From Paludibacter sp. (lineage in GTDB: Bacteria > Bacteroidota > Bacteroidia > Bacteroidales > Paludibacteraceae): a DNA stretch of 64,000 nt. How positions within the stretch are numbered: position 1 is the first letter of the stretch; each line of letters begins with the position of its first letter. Below are positions 53,599-61,883 of the stretch, piece after piece. The stretch spans positions 1 through 64,000 of the forward strand of contig JAQTTH010000004.1 in NCBI GenBank assembly GCA_028710895.1, in the 5' to 3' direction. The notes under the pieces were generated by a model. The model saw nothing but the letters and a program-made list of their open reading frames with translations, was not told where the DNA came from and made no database searches. A program made the translations under genes and the position numbers.

Positions 53599-54531
53599 TC
53601 ATTTCTTAGCAGCTATTTCTGCATAGTTAGGCTCGTCAATGTAAATTTCTTCTTTACAAGGATTGCGTTTAAATTTTACAATTTTATATAAGTGGAAAAT
53701 CAAAACATCCACGTTAAAGGCTAAAGCCAATCCACTCAACGTCCATAATGCAGTAGGATTATGGGACGATTTTACAGCAAAAGAAGATTCGTCTACAAAT
53801 ACCGGAAAACACATGGTAAACATCATCCAAATAGCCAGTGTCTGAGCCCGGTGTTGCAACCATGCCCCTTTACCCATAAAAAATGCCGGAATGGTACACG
53901 ACACCAACAATGCAGCTCCGGCATAGAAAGAATGGTCAGAAACACAGTTGTAAACATAAGCAAAATTCCACAAATCGTAGGCAATAATCCACCACCAAAG
54001 CTGATCGGGCCAAAGCATGTCTTTCTTCTTATCCTTGCTGATAAAAATTCCCATCCAACCCGAAATGGTTATGATATTAATAATTCCGGCAATACCATTC
54101 ATGATATTCCATGGGCCACCCTGCATGGTAACACCGTTGGCAACAGTGCCAAATAAATCACCATGATACATGGAATAAACCTGAAAATCCCGTGTTACAG
54201 CTTCCAGTATATTGATTGACAAAATAAGCGGTGGAAAAAGCAACAACCATTTATACGTGATGCCCTTTTTACTGTGTCGCAAATACATAAAGCCCAGTAC
54301 ACCGGCCAATGCCGAATACACTTTCACCCAATGAAACCAGGTGCCAACACTCGATTCTGGTCCGGCAGTTTTTGGCCAAACGGCAAAAGTGAGTACCGCA
54401 GGAACCAGAATATACACAACATACGAAAACCATTTACTCGAACGGGTTAATTCGTTGATTAACATCAGTCCGGCAACAACTCCGCACCACATCAGTGCCG
54501 AGTACCAGGGAATTGATTCGAAGAAAAACAT
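53599..54531 (-). CDS. DUF5692-type polytopic membrane protein
   Basis: 310 residues, about nine hydrophobic helices. The first segments read SIPWYSALMWCGVVAGLMLIN and WFSYVVYILVPAVLTFAVWP; conserved-looking polar and aromatic stretches include LILSINILEAVTRDFQVY, WWWIIAYDLWNFAYVYNCVSDHSF and ESSFAVKSSHNP. I match it to DUF5692, which has no known function. It is divergent from the TetR gene, with a perfect palindrome between them, so TetR probably controls it. Confidence 0.7.
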   Translation of the reverse strand: MFFFESIPWYSALMWCGVVAGLMLINELTRSSKWFSYVVYILVPAVLTFAVWPKTAGPESSVGTWFHWVKVYSALAGVLGFMYLRHSKKGITYKWLLLFPPLILSINILEAVTRDFQVYSMYHGDLFGTVANGVTMQGGPWNIMNGIAGIINIITISGWMGIFISKDKKKDMLWPDQLWWWIIAYDLWNFAYVYNCVSDHSFYAGAALLVSCTIPAFFMGKGAWLQHRAQTLAIWMMFTMCFPVFVDESSFAVKSSHNPTALWTLSGLALAFNVDVLIFHLYKIVKFKRNPCKEEIYIDEPNYAEIAAKK

Positions 54532-54595
54532 AACATTACTTTTTTAGCGTTATTGTATTGAAAATTAGATTCACGCTGCAATATTAGTAATAATA

Positions 54596-54631
54596 ATTCA
54601 ATAATTAGTACATTTGTACTAATTATTGAAT
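54596..54631. promoter_or_regulatory. Perfect 36-bp palindrome, candidate TetR operator
   Basis: ATTCAATAATTAGTACA (54596-54612), two bases TT, then its exact complement (54615-54631). It lies in the 159-base divergent gap between the TetR gene and the DUF5692-type gene, nearer the latter. A TAATATTG box for the membrane-protein gene lies just inside, so the palindrome would cover its promoter. Confidence 0.75.
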
Positions 54632-54678
54632 AAATTCGAGTAATTAATTAAAATGATGGAGTTTAAACGACAATTATC

Positions 54679-54686
54679 TATCTTTG
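54679..54686 (+). promoter_or_regulatory. Promoter box of the TetR gene, leaving almost no leader
   Basis: TATCTTTG ends four bases before the ATG at 54691; the upstream box is poor. Transcription would begin at or next to the start codon. Confidence 0.45.
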
Positions 54687-54690
54687 CAGG

Positions 54691-55335
54691 ATGAAAAACA
54701 AACCGCTTACAACTAAAAATAAAATTTTAGAGCTTACACTCGAAATGCTCAACGAAAAAGGTATTTCAAACGTAAAGATGCGTGATGTTTCTAAAGAATT
54801 AAAGATTAGTGTAGGCAATCTGACCTACCATTTTCCGAAATGGGAGAATCTGATTGACGAAATTGTTGCCCAGTTTATGCAGGAAATTAATCAGTTATAC
54901 GATTTTTTTCCAAAAGATATATCAGAAGTAGTTGGGTACATAGAACGAATCTATGCCATTCAAATTCGATACGCTTTCCTGTTCTCAAATTTCTATGTTT
55001 TCTTCCAACAGTTTCCAAAATACAAGGACATGGAAGAAAATTTCTTTCATCTTCGTATGCAATCTATGCGTGAAGCATTGGATAAACTAATTGAAAAAGG
55101 TTATTTATACCCAACTTCCTGCGAACATAACTACGATTTGATTGTGAAAAATACATGGTTACTTTTATCAGGTTGGTATAGCTTTTCGATGATGTTTAAA
55201 GATACGCGATATGCTATCACCAAAGAAGAATTTTTTCTATCCATCTGGAACATGTATGTATATCATCTTACGGATTCGGGCAAAGAAATAGTGCGAAAAT
55301 CGTACAATGAATTAATTTTAAATCAACAACGATGA
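54691..55335 (+). CDS. TetR-family transcriptional regulator
   Basis: 214 residues. N-terminal HTH at about 8-54 (KNKILELTLEMLNEKGISNVKMRDVSKEL, then ISVGNLTYHFPKWENLIDEI). The C-terminal domain is helical and aromatic-rich (RYAFLFSNFYVFFQQFPKYKDM, WLLLSGWYSFSMMF), suggesting a hydrophobic ligand. Overlaps the next gene by four bases (ATGA), so the two form an operon. Probable repressor of itself and the divergent membrane-protein gene through the palindrome at 54596. Confidence 0.88.
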   Translation: MKNKPLTTKNKILELTLEMLNEKGISNVKMRDVSKELKISVGNLTYHFPKWENLIDEIVAQFMQEINQLYDFFPKDISEVVGYIERIYAIQIRYAFLFSNFYVFFQQFPKYKDMEENFFHLRMQSMREALDKLIEKGYLYPTSCEHNYDLIVKNTWLLLSGWYSFSMMFKDTRYAITKEEFFLSIWNMYVYHLTDSGKEIVRKSYNELILNQQR

Positions 55336-56201
55336 AGAGAATTGGATTAATGTTGTTGGCAATTATTTCAGTTCAAATAATTTGCGGACAGACTGTAAAA
55401 TATTCTACCGCCTGGTTTGGTCCCAATGCGAATCCAGTTCCTGAGTTTACCGATGCCCGCATTCCGGCAAAAACTACCGTCAGTTTGATGGGCGATTATT
55501 ACTTTGGCTATGGCGATCAGACTGAGAATGGGTACGCAAAAATAGAGATTCCTCTCCTACCCGAGCGTGTTTCGCTAAAAATTTGGTCAACAGTATTGGA
55601 ACATTATCAAACTACGCCCGAAATAATGCAATCACGTGGCAGTAATGCCCTTTCAGGTTCCGAAGGTGGTGATATCTATGTTCAGACCAGAATACGTCTA
55701 CTGAAGGAACAAAATCACTTGCCGGACATTATACTCAACAGCACATTAAAAACGGCATCGGCTAAGACATACGCAAGCCGGCGATATTTTGATACACCCG
55801 GGTATTATTTCGACCTGGAAGTTGGTAAATCAATTTTTACCAAAAGTAAGTTTATTAGCGAAATTCGCGGCGTAGCAAATGTTGGTTTTATGTGTTGGGA
55901 AACTACCGGTAGCCGGCAGGATGATGCGCCAATGTATGGCGGAAAAATCATACTTGGTAACCCAAACTGGAAACTGGAAAACACCCTTTCGGGTTATTGG
56001 GGCTGGATACATACTTATGCACCACTAAGCCCAACAGGTGATTACGGTGATGCACCACTTGTTTACGCTACTAAATTTACAATCAAGTGTGGACGCATCG
56101 ATTATTTTGCCCAATATCAATACGGCATAACGGATTTTCCTTATCATCAAATCAGAGCAGGGATTAGTTTTTCTATAAGTAAATTGACGCCTAAATTTTA
56201 A
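55332..56201 (+). CDS. Secreted hypothetical protein, probable outer-membrane barrel
   Basis: 289 residues with a signal peptide ending CGQ. The body is rich in short amphipathic strands (TTVSLMGDYYFGYGDQTENG, GGDIYVQTRIRLL, YYFDLEVGKSIF, FAQYQYGITDFPYHQIRAGISFSIS), consistent with a beta-barrel. No family recognised. Translationally coupled to TetR and followed 20 bases later by the U32 peptidase gene, so it is probably regulated by TetR and exported to the outer membrane. Confidence 0.75.
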   Translation: MKRIGLMLLAIISVQIICGQTVKYSTAWFGPNANPVPEFTDARIPAKTTVSLMGDYYFGYGDQTENGYAKIEIPLLPERVSLKIWSTVLEHYQTTPEIMQSRGSNALSGSEGGDIYVQTRIRLLKEQNHLPDIILNSTLKTASAKTYASRRYFDTPGYYFDLEVGKSIFTKSKFISEIRGVANVGFMCWETTGSRQDDAPMYGGKIILGNPNWKLENTLSGYWGWIHTYAPLSPTGDYGDAPLVYATKFTIKCGRIDYFAQYQYGITDFPYHQIRAGISFSISKLTPKF

Positions 56202-56221
56202 AATAATGCATAATTAAAAAT

Positions 56222-57484
56222 ATGACAAGAAAAGAAATTGAAATCATGGCTCCGGCCGGATCGTGGGAAAGTCTGTCGGCAGCTATCAAAGCAGGTGCCG
56301 ATTCAGTATATTTTGGTATCGAAAAGTTGAATATGCGCAGCAAATCGAGCAGTAATTTCAGCACGGATGATTTGCGCGAAATCGTTCGCATCTGCAACGA
56401 AAACAACGTAAAAAGCTACCTCACTGTGAATACCATTTTGTATGATAATGACCTTACTTTGATGCGTGAAATCATTGATGTAGCCAAAGAATCGAAAGTC
56501 TCAGCCGTTATTTGTGCCGATGTGGCTGCACTGATGTATGCCAACAGCATTGGTGTGGAAGTGCATTTATCTACTCAACTCAATATTTCTAACGTTGAAT
56601 CGTTGAAGTTCTATGCGCAATTTGCCGACGTGGTAGTGTTGGCTCGTGAGTTGAACATGGAGCAGGTTTCTGAAATTTATCAGGCCATTGAAAAAGACAA
56701 TATCAGGGGAAAAAATGGTGAGTTGATTCGCATTGAAATGTTCTGCCACGGAGCTTTGTGTATGGCTGTTTCGGGTAAATGCTACCTGAGTTTGCACGAG
56801 AAAAACGTATCGGCAAACCGCGGTGCATGCAATCAGATTTGTCGTCGGGGTTATACGGTAAAGGACAAAGATTCGGAAATTGAACTGGAGATTGATAACG
56901 AGTATATCATGTCGCCAAAAGACCTGAAAACAATCGGGTTTGTGGACGAAATGCTGAAGGCAGGTGTGCGAGTTTTCAAAATTGAAGGTAGGGCACGTGG
57001 AGCCGAATACGTAAAAGCGGTAGTTGGTTGTTACAACGAAGCTATCGAATCGGTGCTAAACGGGACGTTTTCCGACACGAAAGTAGCCGAATGGGATCTA
57101 CGCCTTAGTAAGGTGTTTAATCGTGGATTCTGGAACGGCTATTACCTCGGACAGCGTTTGGGTGAATGGAGCAGTAACTACGGTTCGGAAGCTACCCACA
57201 AAAAAATCTATGTGGGCAAATGTACCAACTTCTTCCAAAAGCTGGGTGTAGCGGAGTTTTTACTGGAAGCGCAATACCTTTCGGTAGGAGATGAAATTCT
57301 GATTACGGGCGAAACAACCGGTGCCTATGAAGACACGGTAAAAGAAATTCGTGTAAAACTGGAACCAACGGACAAAGTAGAAAAAGGAACGTATTTCTCC
57401 ATGAAAACTAATGAATTGATACGTAGGAATGATAAGTTATTCAAGATAGTTCCAACAGAACATGCAATAAAAAAAGCGGAGTAA
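56222..57484 (+). CDS. U32-family peptidase-like protein (TrhP/YegQ type)
   Basis: 420 residues. TIM-barrel start EIMAPAGSWESLSAAIKAGADSVYFG, then LSTQLNISNVESLKF. Conserved Cys cluster in MFCHGALCMAVSGKCYLSLH and RGACNQICRRGY, and MSPKDLKTIGF with FKIEGRARGAEYV. Members are annotated as collagenase-like peptidases, but several act in tRNA/rRNA hydroxylation (TrhP, RlhA); the Cys motif fits the iron-sulphur form. Function here is by family. Confidence 0.9.
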   Translation: MTRKEIEIMAPAGSWESLSAAIKAGADSVYFGIEKLNMRSKSSSNFSTDDLREIVRICNENNVKSYLTVNTILYDNDLTLMREIIDVAKESKVSAVICADVAALMYANSIGVEVHLSTQLNISNVESLKFYAQFADVVVLARELNMEQVSEIYQAIEKDNIRGKNGELIRIEMFCHGALCMAVSGKCYLSLHEKNVSANRGACNQICRRGYTVKDKDSEIELEIDNEYIMSPKDLKTIGFVDEMLKAGVRVFKIEGRARGAEYVKAVVGCYNEAIESVLNGTFSDTKVAEWDLRLSKVFNRGFWNGYYLGQRLGEWSSNYGSEATHKKIYVGKCTNFFQKLGVAEFLLEAQYLSVGDEILITGETTGAYEDTVKEIRVKLEPTDKVEKGTYFSMKTNELIRRNDKLFKIVPTEHAIKKAE

Positions 57485-57548
57485 TATTCTCTTTTTTTAT
57501 GATCAATTATTATCTATATTTGCATATTATTTATCAAAAATAAACTAA

Positions 57549-57806
57549 ATGAAAACCCCTATTGAAGTACCAATTGATTTAATTTTATTTATTTGGGGTA
57601 GTCTTTTTTTGTATCTTGGAATAAAGGATAGAAAAAAAGCAAATGAAAGAAAAAAGAAAGCTTCAAAATTCAATGAATTTGGTTTTATTGAAGACAAATG
57701 GAGTTATGTTGATGTCGATGGATATAAATACGTATTCTTACTTGGCCTTGGAATTCTATTGATTCTTGTAGTTATGTTCCATCTACTTGAAAAATATTTA
57801 AGTTGA
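57549..57806 (+). CDS. Small two-helix membrane protein, hypothetical
   Basis: 85 residues. Two transmembrane helices (VPIDLILFIWGSLFLYLGI at about 7-26 and YVFLLGLGILLILVVMFHLLE at about 60-80) flank a lysine-rich loop (RKKANERKKKASKFNE). A TATATTTG box (57515-57522) precedes it by about 27 bases. Followed by a strong terminator. Low GC relative to neighbours; unknown function. Confidence 0.6.
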   Translation: MKTPIEVPIDLILFIWGSLFLYLGIKDRKKANERKKKASKFNEFGFIEDKWSYVDVDGYKYVFLLGLGILLILVVMFHLLEKYLS

Positions 57807-57818
57807 ATTATATTCAAG

Positions 57819-57851
57819 AAAAAAGCGAATCATAAAAGATTCGCTTTTTTT
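57819..57851 (+). terminator. Terminator of the two-helix protein gene
   Basis: AAAAAAGCGAATC and its exact complement around six bases, then T runs. Confidence 0.88.
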
Positions 57852-57888
57852 ATTGCTACCAGAGTTAGAACTTCCCACTCCATTTATT

Positions 57889-58353
57889 TCATTTAGCTGC
57901 AAGCATTTGGTCCGAAATCTTTTGCATTTCTTCGTAACTCACATCCTTTACGTGTGTTCCAATCATCCATTTATACCCAAACGGATCCATAACCTGCCCA
58001 ACGCGATCGCCGTAAAACATGTCTGCAATAGGCATAGCAACAGTGCCACCGGCATCAACTGCTTTCTGAAATGCAGCATCTACATCTTTTACATACAACC
58101 CAAACGTCATGGGGTTTCCTCCAATAGTTAGCGGCCCTTTATTGCCCCATTCAAGGTTTTCATCGGCCATCATGAGTAACGAACCTTCGATCTCAATTTC
58201 GGCATGAGCTATCGACCCATCAGGCATTAATAGCCTGCCTATTTCTTTAGCACCAAATGCTTTTTTATAAAATTCAATTGCTTCGCTGCATCCTTTTATT
58301 GTGATATATGCACTCAAAGTAGCTGCTCCCGGATATACGTGCGATGTACTCAT
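57889..58353 (-). CDS. VOC-family (glyoxalase/PhnB-like) protein
   Basis: 154 residues. Two beta-alpha-beta-beta-beta halves: IKGCSEAIEFYKKAFGAKEIGRL, IAHAEIEIEGSLLMMADE and MTFGLYVKDVDAAFQKAVDAGGTVAMPI, ending FYGDRVGQVMDPFGYKWMIGTHVKDV. It resembles the PhnB-like branch. Cytosolic. Reaction unknown; VOC members include glyoxalases, dioxygenases and resistance proteins. Confidence 0.87.
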   Translation of the reverse strand: MSTSHVYPGAATLSAYITIKGCSEAIEFYKKAFGAKEIGRLLMPDGSIAHAEIEIEGSLLMMADENLEWGNKGPLTIGGNPMTFGLYVKDVDAAFQKAVDAGGTVAMPIADMFYGDRVGQVMDPFGYKWMIGTHVKDVSYEEMQKISDQMLAAK

Positions 58354-58505
58354 AATTTCTGTGTTTTAAATGATTAGTTAGTATTAATTTGTAGAGTAAC
58401 TAACAACTAATCAGTAAAATTTGTTTTGAAATTACTTAATCCTTTGATATTTAAAATCCAATTAATTAGTTGGCCGAAATATACATTAATCAGAATAGTT
58501 TCAAC

Positions 58506-58533
58506 AAAAAAGCGGAGTAATATCCGCTTTTTT
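58506..58533 (-). terminator. Terminator of the 147-residue hypothetical gene
   Basis: AAAAAAGCGGA pairs with TCCGCTTTTTTT across six bases, right after the stop at 58540. Confidence 0.85.
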
Positions 58534-58539
58534 TATAAT

Positions 58540-58983
58540 TCAAGAAGCATATTCTAATCCTCTACCTTTTGTTATTTTTACAACATTTTTATTTTTAAAC
58601 TCAATTGCATAAGATTTCATGGTTTTGAAAATAAAAAACTTAGTTAATTTACTACAAACTATGACTATATCATAATCAGCTTCATGAGGTATTTTTATAA
58701 TATTTATTCTTAAAATATTACTAATAAAATTATCTGTTTTTTCTGAATCAACAATATTGAGATATGTAATTAATTCATTGTTTATTTTTTCAATATTCTT
58801 TTTAATATTCAAAATAAAATCATCTAAAATATCTATATTTTTTTGACTCAAAACATCAAAATAAACGTCACAAGGATAATTTTGATCCTTTAATTCAAGT
58901 ATATCTTTAAGACCAATTTCCTTTAATGAATTAATTTCATCATTTAATAAGCCTTGTGTTTTTGTTACTAATTTTTCTTCCAT
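58540..58983 (-). CDS. AT-rich hypothetical protein
   Basis: 147 residues from ATG at 58983 (MEEKLVTKTQGLL); an upstream extension of 12 residues is possible. The protein is rich in Ile, Lys and Asn, with charged helices (LNDEINSLKEIGLKDILELKDQ, DFILNIKKNIEKINNEL) and a beta-like middle (ADYDIVIVCSKLTKFFIFKTM). No domain recognised. Base composition is much lower in GC than the surrounding core genes, suggesting recent acquisition. It starts 26 bases after the AraC-like gene ends and may be in the same transcript. Confidence 0.6.
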   Translation of the reverse strand: MEEKLVTKTQGLLNDEINSLKEIGLKDILELKDQNYPCDVYFDVLSQKNIDILDDFILNIKKNIEKINNELITYLNIVDSEKTDNFISNILRINIIKIPHEADYDIVIVCSKLTKFFIFKTMKSYAIEFKNKNVVKITKGRGLEYAS

Positions 58984-59009
58984 AATATTATTTCTATTTT
59001 TTTTAATTC

Positions 59010-59426
59010 TTACCTCCAACTCGGCCTACCCATTCCTTTTCGCATCATAAAGCGGTAAAATCCTGAATAACTTCCAAATCCAAGGCGTTTTGCAGTAACT
59101 CTTAATTCATTCTTTTTATCTTTCAGCAAATCAGTAGCCATAAGCAGAACATATGCTTCCGTAAAATCGGTATATGGCATACCCGTAAGCGTCAAAATTG
59201 ATATACATAATTGTGATCGTTTAATGCCAAGCAAACGGGCATGATAATCGCTGGTATGTATACCACGCTGGTGCAGATTATTTACAAACGCATCGAGGAA
59301 AGCACTACCCGTAGGGCGAAAACCGGTTGTAGGTACTTCTATTGAGCTGTCAGCCTCCAGAGTTTCGGGTTGGTTCATGTTTATGTACAAGTCGGCAGGT
59401 TTGTACTGTTTGAATGTTGCTTGCAT
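59010..59426 (-). CDS. AraC-like HTH protein
   Basis: 138 residues from ATG at 59426 (MQATFKQYKPADL). The C-terminal about 60 residues look like an AraC-type DNA-binding domain (DFTEAYVLLMATDLL, then VTAKRLGFGSYSGFYRFMMRKGMGRPSWR), but there is only a short N-terminal region and no sensor domain. The longer reading frame adds 23 residues and overlaps the tandem array; that start is less likely. The 42-bp array lies immediately upstream, from 59503. Confidence 0.7.
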   Translation of the reverse strand: MQATFKQYKPADLYINMNQPETLEADSSIEVPTTGFRPTGSAFLDAFVNNLHQRGIHTSDYHARLLGIKRSQLCISILTLTGMPYTDFTEAYVLLMATDLLKDKKNELRVTAKRLGFGSYSGFYRFMMRKGMGRPSWR

Positions 59427-59502
59427 ACAGGTAGATTTAAAGTTATTCCGTAGCAAAAATAACAAAAATTTATATACAACATAACAAAACAGCAAGTAAA
59501 AT

Positions 59503-59754
59503 ATTGCGGTTGATAGTTCATTCGCAATATCCGAAACATGGGAAATTGCGGCTGATAGATCATTGGCAATTTCCGAAGGCTATAATATTGCCGCTGAGTA
59601 CTTATTGGCACATTCCGAAAGTTGGGAAAGTGCCGTTGATAGTTCATTGGCAATATCACATATAAAGGAAATTGCCGCTAAGTAGTTAGCGGCAATTTCT
59701 ATCAATTATTTAATTGCGAATGATACATGAGAGGCAATACTAAGAGAACTAAAA
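59503..59754. repeat. 42-bp tandem array, six units, each with an inverted repeat
   Basis: Units start at 59503, 59545, 59587, 59629, 59671 and 59713, spaced exactly 42 bp. Most units carry ATTGCC (or ATTGCG) and GGCAAT (or CGCAAT) 14 bases apart, so each can form a small hairpin; in the first unit both arms have changed together (ATTGCG with CGCAAT) and in the fifth the pairing is ATTGCCGC with GCGGCAAT. It fills the space between the AraC-like gene and the DUF3820-like gene and slightly overlaps the latter's end. The frame that reads across it repeats a 14-residue pattern and is not a convincing gene. Confidence 0.88.
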
Positions 59755-60420
59755 CACTTCATTTTCAAATAAAACCTTTATATTTTGTTGTTTAAAAAGT
59801 TGAATAAATTGATTTTTATCTATACCTATACCAGTATATTCTCTTAAAAATAGGCAATTAGCCTTTAAAGCTATCATTTGACGTAGTACTACTGGGTAAT
59901 CATCAGAAACAGTAGGTTTAATTTCTATTTTTAATGTATTTCCAATATAACCTTTATGTTTGATTTTTGATATGTAGCTTGATTCATCATATGTATCAGT
60001 AGCTGATATTATTTTAGAGAATTTTGTTACAACATTATATGATACATCAATACCATTCAGTTCAAAATTTTTATTCCAAACTATTCTTTCTTTTGTATTT
60101 CCACCTAAAGTAACTATGACATTGAAATTATTTATCTGGGTCTTATATTTTTTTTCATCTTCTACTGGTAATTCATTAGGGTAAACTTTTTTATAAAACT
60201 CTACACAAAATATATCATCGAGAAAATACCCTTGTATTGAGTTATGTTCAGGAGTTTCTGTTGGTTCTTGAAAATTATTTATAACTACAGAATAAAGATT
60301 TAAATGTTTTTCTTTAAACCATGATTGTTCTAATAACCATTTTGTGTAATCTTTATCAGAAAATAGTATTTCAATTGGTTGTCCTTTATATTTACCAAAA
60401 GGAAGAAGTTCTTTATTCAT
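59749..60420 (-). CDS. Hypothetical protein with DUF3820/exoX-like N-terminus
   Basis: 223 residues. Residues 5-45 (LPFGKYKGQPIEILFSDKDY, then WLLEQSWF) match the short domain found at the C-terminus of exonuclease X-like proteins and in DUF3820 proteins. The rest (about 60-223) is unrecognised, with a Lys/Asn-rich composition. AT-rich codon use, like the gene at 58540, suggests acquisition. nadA starts upstream on the same strand and ends 21 bases before this ATG, so it may be co-transcribed. Confidence 0.65.
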   Translation of the reverse strand: MNKELLPFGKYKGQPIEILFSDKDYTKWLLEQSWFKEKHLNLYSVVINNFQEPTETPEHNSIQGYFLDDIFCVEFYKKVYPNELPVEDEKKYKTQINNFNVIVTLGGNTKERIVWNKNFELNGIDVSYNVVTKFSKIISATDTYDESSYISKIKHKGYIGNTLKIEIKPTVSDDYPVVLRQMIALKANCLFLREYTGIGIDKNQFIQLFKQQNIKVLFENEVF

Positions 60421-60441
60421 AAAATCATTATTTATTTTCTT

Positions 60442-61371
60442 TCAGCTCATTTCAAGCATTCTCAAAATAGGTTTTACTGCTTTCAATCTTATTTCTTCAT
60501 CCACCAATATCTCAGGGGTTTCATTCAAAAGGCATTTATACAGCTTTTCGAGCGTATTCAGTCGCATAAAATTACATTCGTTGCAGGCACAGGTGCTATC
60601 ATTTGGAGGTACCGGAATAAACTCTTTATCGGGATTTTGCTTTTGCATTTCGTGTAGAATTCCACTTTCGGTAGCTACCAGAAACGATTGTTTTTCGGAA
60701 GCTGTTGCATAATTTAATAAAGCTTGCGTACTTCCAATAAAATCGGCCATTAGTAACACGGTTTTCTTGCATTCGGGGTGAGCCAAAATGAGCGAATCGG
60801 GATGTTCGGATTTTAATTTCACCAACTTTTCAACAGAGAATTGCTCGTGTACATGGCATGCTCCGTCCCATAGTAACATGCTCCTACCGGTTACACTGTT
60901 GATATAATTTCCCAAATTTCTATCCGGTCCGAAAATTAATTTCGCATCTTTGGGGAATTGATCCACAATTTTCTTGGCATTGGTAGAAGTTACAACCACG
61001 TCGGTTAGCGCTTTTACGGCCGCTGTGGTATTTACGTACGAAATGACAGTATGATCGGGGTGAGCCGAAGTAAATGCCTCAAACGCGTCGGCAGGACAGC
61101 TGTCGGCCAACGAGCATCCGGCATTGAGGTCGGGAACGAGTACTTTTTTAGTTGGAGAAAGAATTTTGGCTGTTTCGCCCATAAAATGTACGCCGCAAAG
61201 CACGATAATGTCGGCATCGGTTTGAGCGGCTTTTTGTGCCAAAGCCAAACTATCGCCTACTACATCGGCTATATCCTGTATATCGCCCATTTGGTAGTAG
61301 TGTGCCATTATCACGGCATTTTTTTCTTTTTTCAGTTGGTTGATGGCTTCTATCAATTGTATTTTTTCCAT
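60442..61371 (-). CDS. nadA: Quinolinate synthase
   Basis: 309 residues. [28 protein letters not shown] at the start, [15 protein letters not shown], and the three [4Fe-4S] cysteines in [21 protein letters not shown] and [12 protein letters not shown]. Condenses iminoaspartate with dihydroxyacetone phosphate to quinolinate in NAD synthesis. nadB and nadC are not in the window. Complete. Confidence 0.95.
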   Translation of the reverse strand: MEKIQLIEAINQLKKEKNAVIMAHYYQMGDIQDIADVVGDSLALAQKAAQTDADIIVLCGVHFMGETAKILSPTKKVLVPDLNAGCSLADSCPADAFEAFTSAHPDHTVISYVNTTAAVKALTDVVVTSTNAKKIVDQFPKDAKLIFGPDRNLGNYINSVTGRSMLLWDGACHVHEQFSVEKLVKLKSEHPDSLILAHPECKKTVLLMADFIGSTQALLNYATASEKQSFLVATESGILHEMQKQNPDKEFIPVPPNDSTCACNECNFMRLNTLEKLYKCLLNETPEILVDEEIRLKAVKPILRMLEMS

Positions 61372-61810
61372 TTTCCGAAGTTTTCAAATAAATATAATCA
61401 TATTATTCTTTTTACTTTAAAAAAAAACTTATGAAGATAATAATAGGGTGTTGATAGAGTTGATAAATTTATTGTGAAATGCTTGTATATATCCTTTATC
61501 AAATTTTGATACATAGATTTCAACAAAAAAGAATGAATTTTTCTATTGAAAATAAGTAATTTACAAACCTTATCAACATCTTGTTTATAAGTGCAAAGTT
61601 AGAAAGTTTTTACGAAAGCCTATGCTGATAACCTGCTAAAACTGGTTAAAAGAAAACTATAAAAAAAGTGCTAACTAATTTCGATACTTCAAATCTTTTC
61701 ATATTACAGAAATGTTTCCGAATAATTACAAACTAATTTCTGAATTTGTTTCAGACGTTTTTCAACAGTTTTCAACAAGTTGTTGATAGCTTATTGGCAG
61801 GTTAGCGAAT
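61372..61810. other. AT-rich region with DnaA-box-like motifs
   Basis: No gene in 439 bases. It carries TTATCAACA (61570-61578, one mismatch to TTATCCACA), CTATCAACA-type words on the minus strand (61449-61457 and 61781-61789), TTATCAACT (58-66 of the same block, minus strand) and two TTTTCAACA (61759-61767, 61769-61777). A minus-strand TAACTTTG (61594-61601) is a possible nadA promoter box. Could be an origin or simply AT-rich. Confidence 0.4.
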
Positions 61811-61846
61811 AAAAAAAGCCTGACAAAATTCAATTGTCAGACTTTT
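61811..61846 (-). terminator. Terminator of the SDR gene
   Basis: CTGACAA and TTGTCAG pair around seven bases, extended by AAAA/TTTT with one mismatch. Confidence 0.75.
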
Positions 61847-61883
61847 ATATAAGCACTCAGAAAAGAAGCTTGTCACTAATTAA

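Noticed and set aside
59381-59659. Open frame of 92 residues with a 14-residue pattern
   Set aside because: The pattern is the 42-bp array read in frame; no start signal and no known family.
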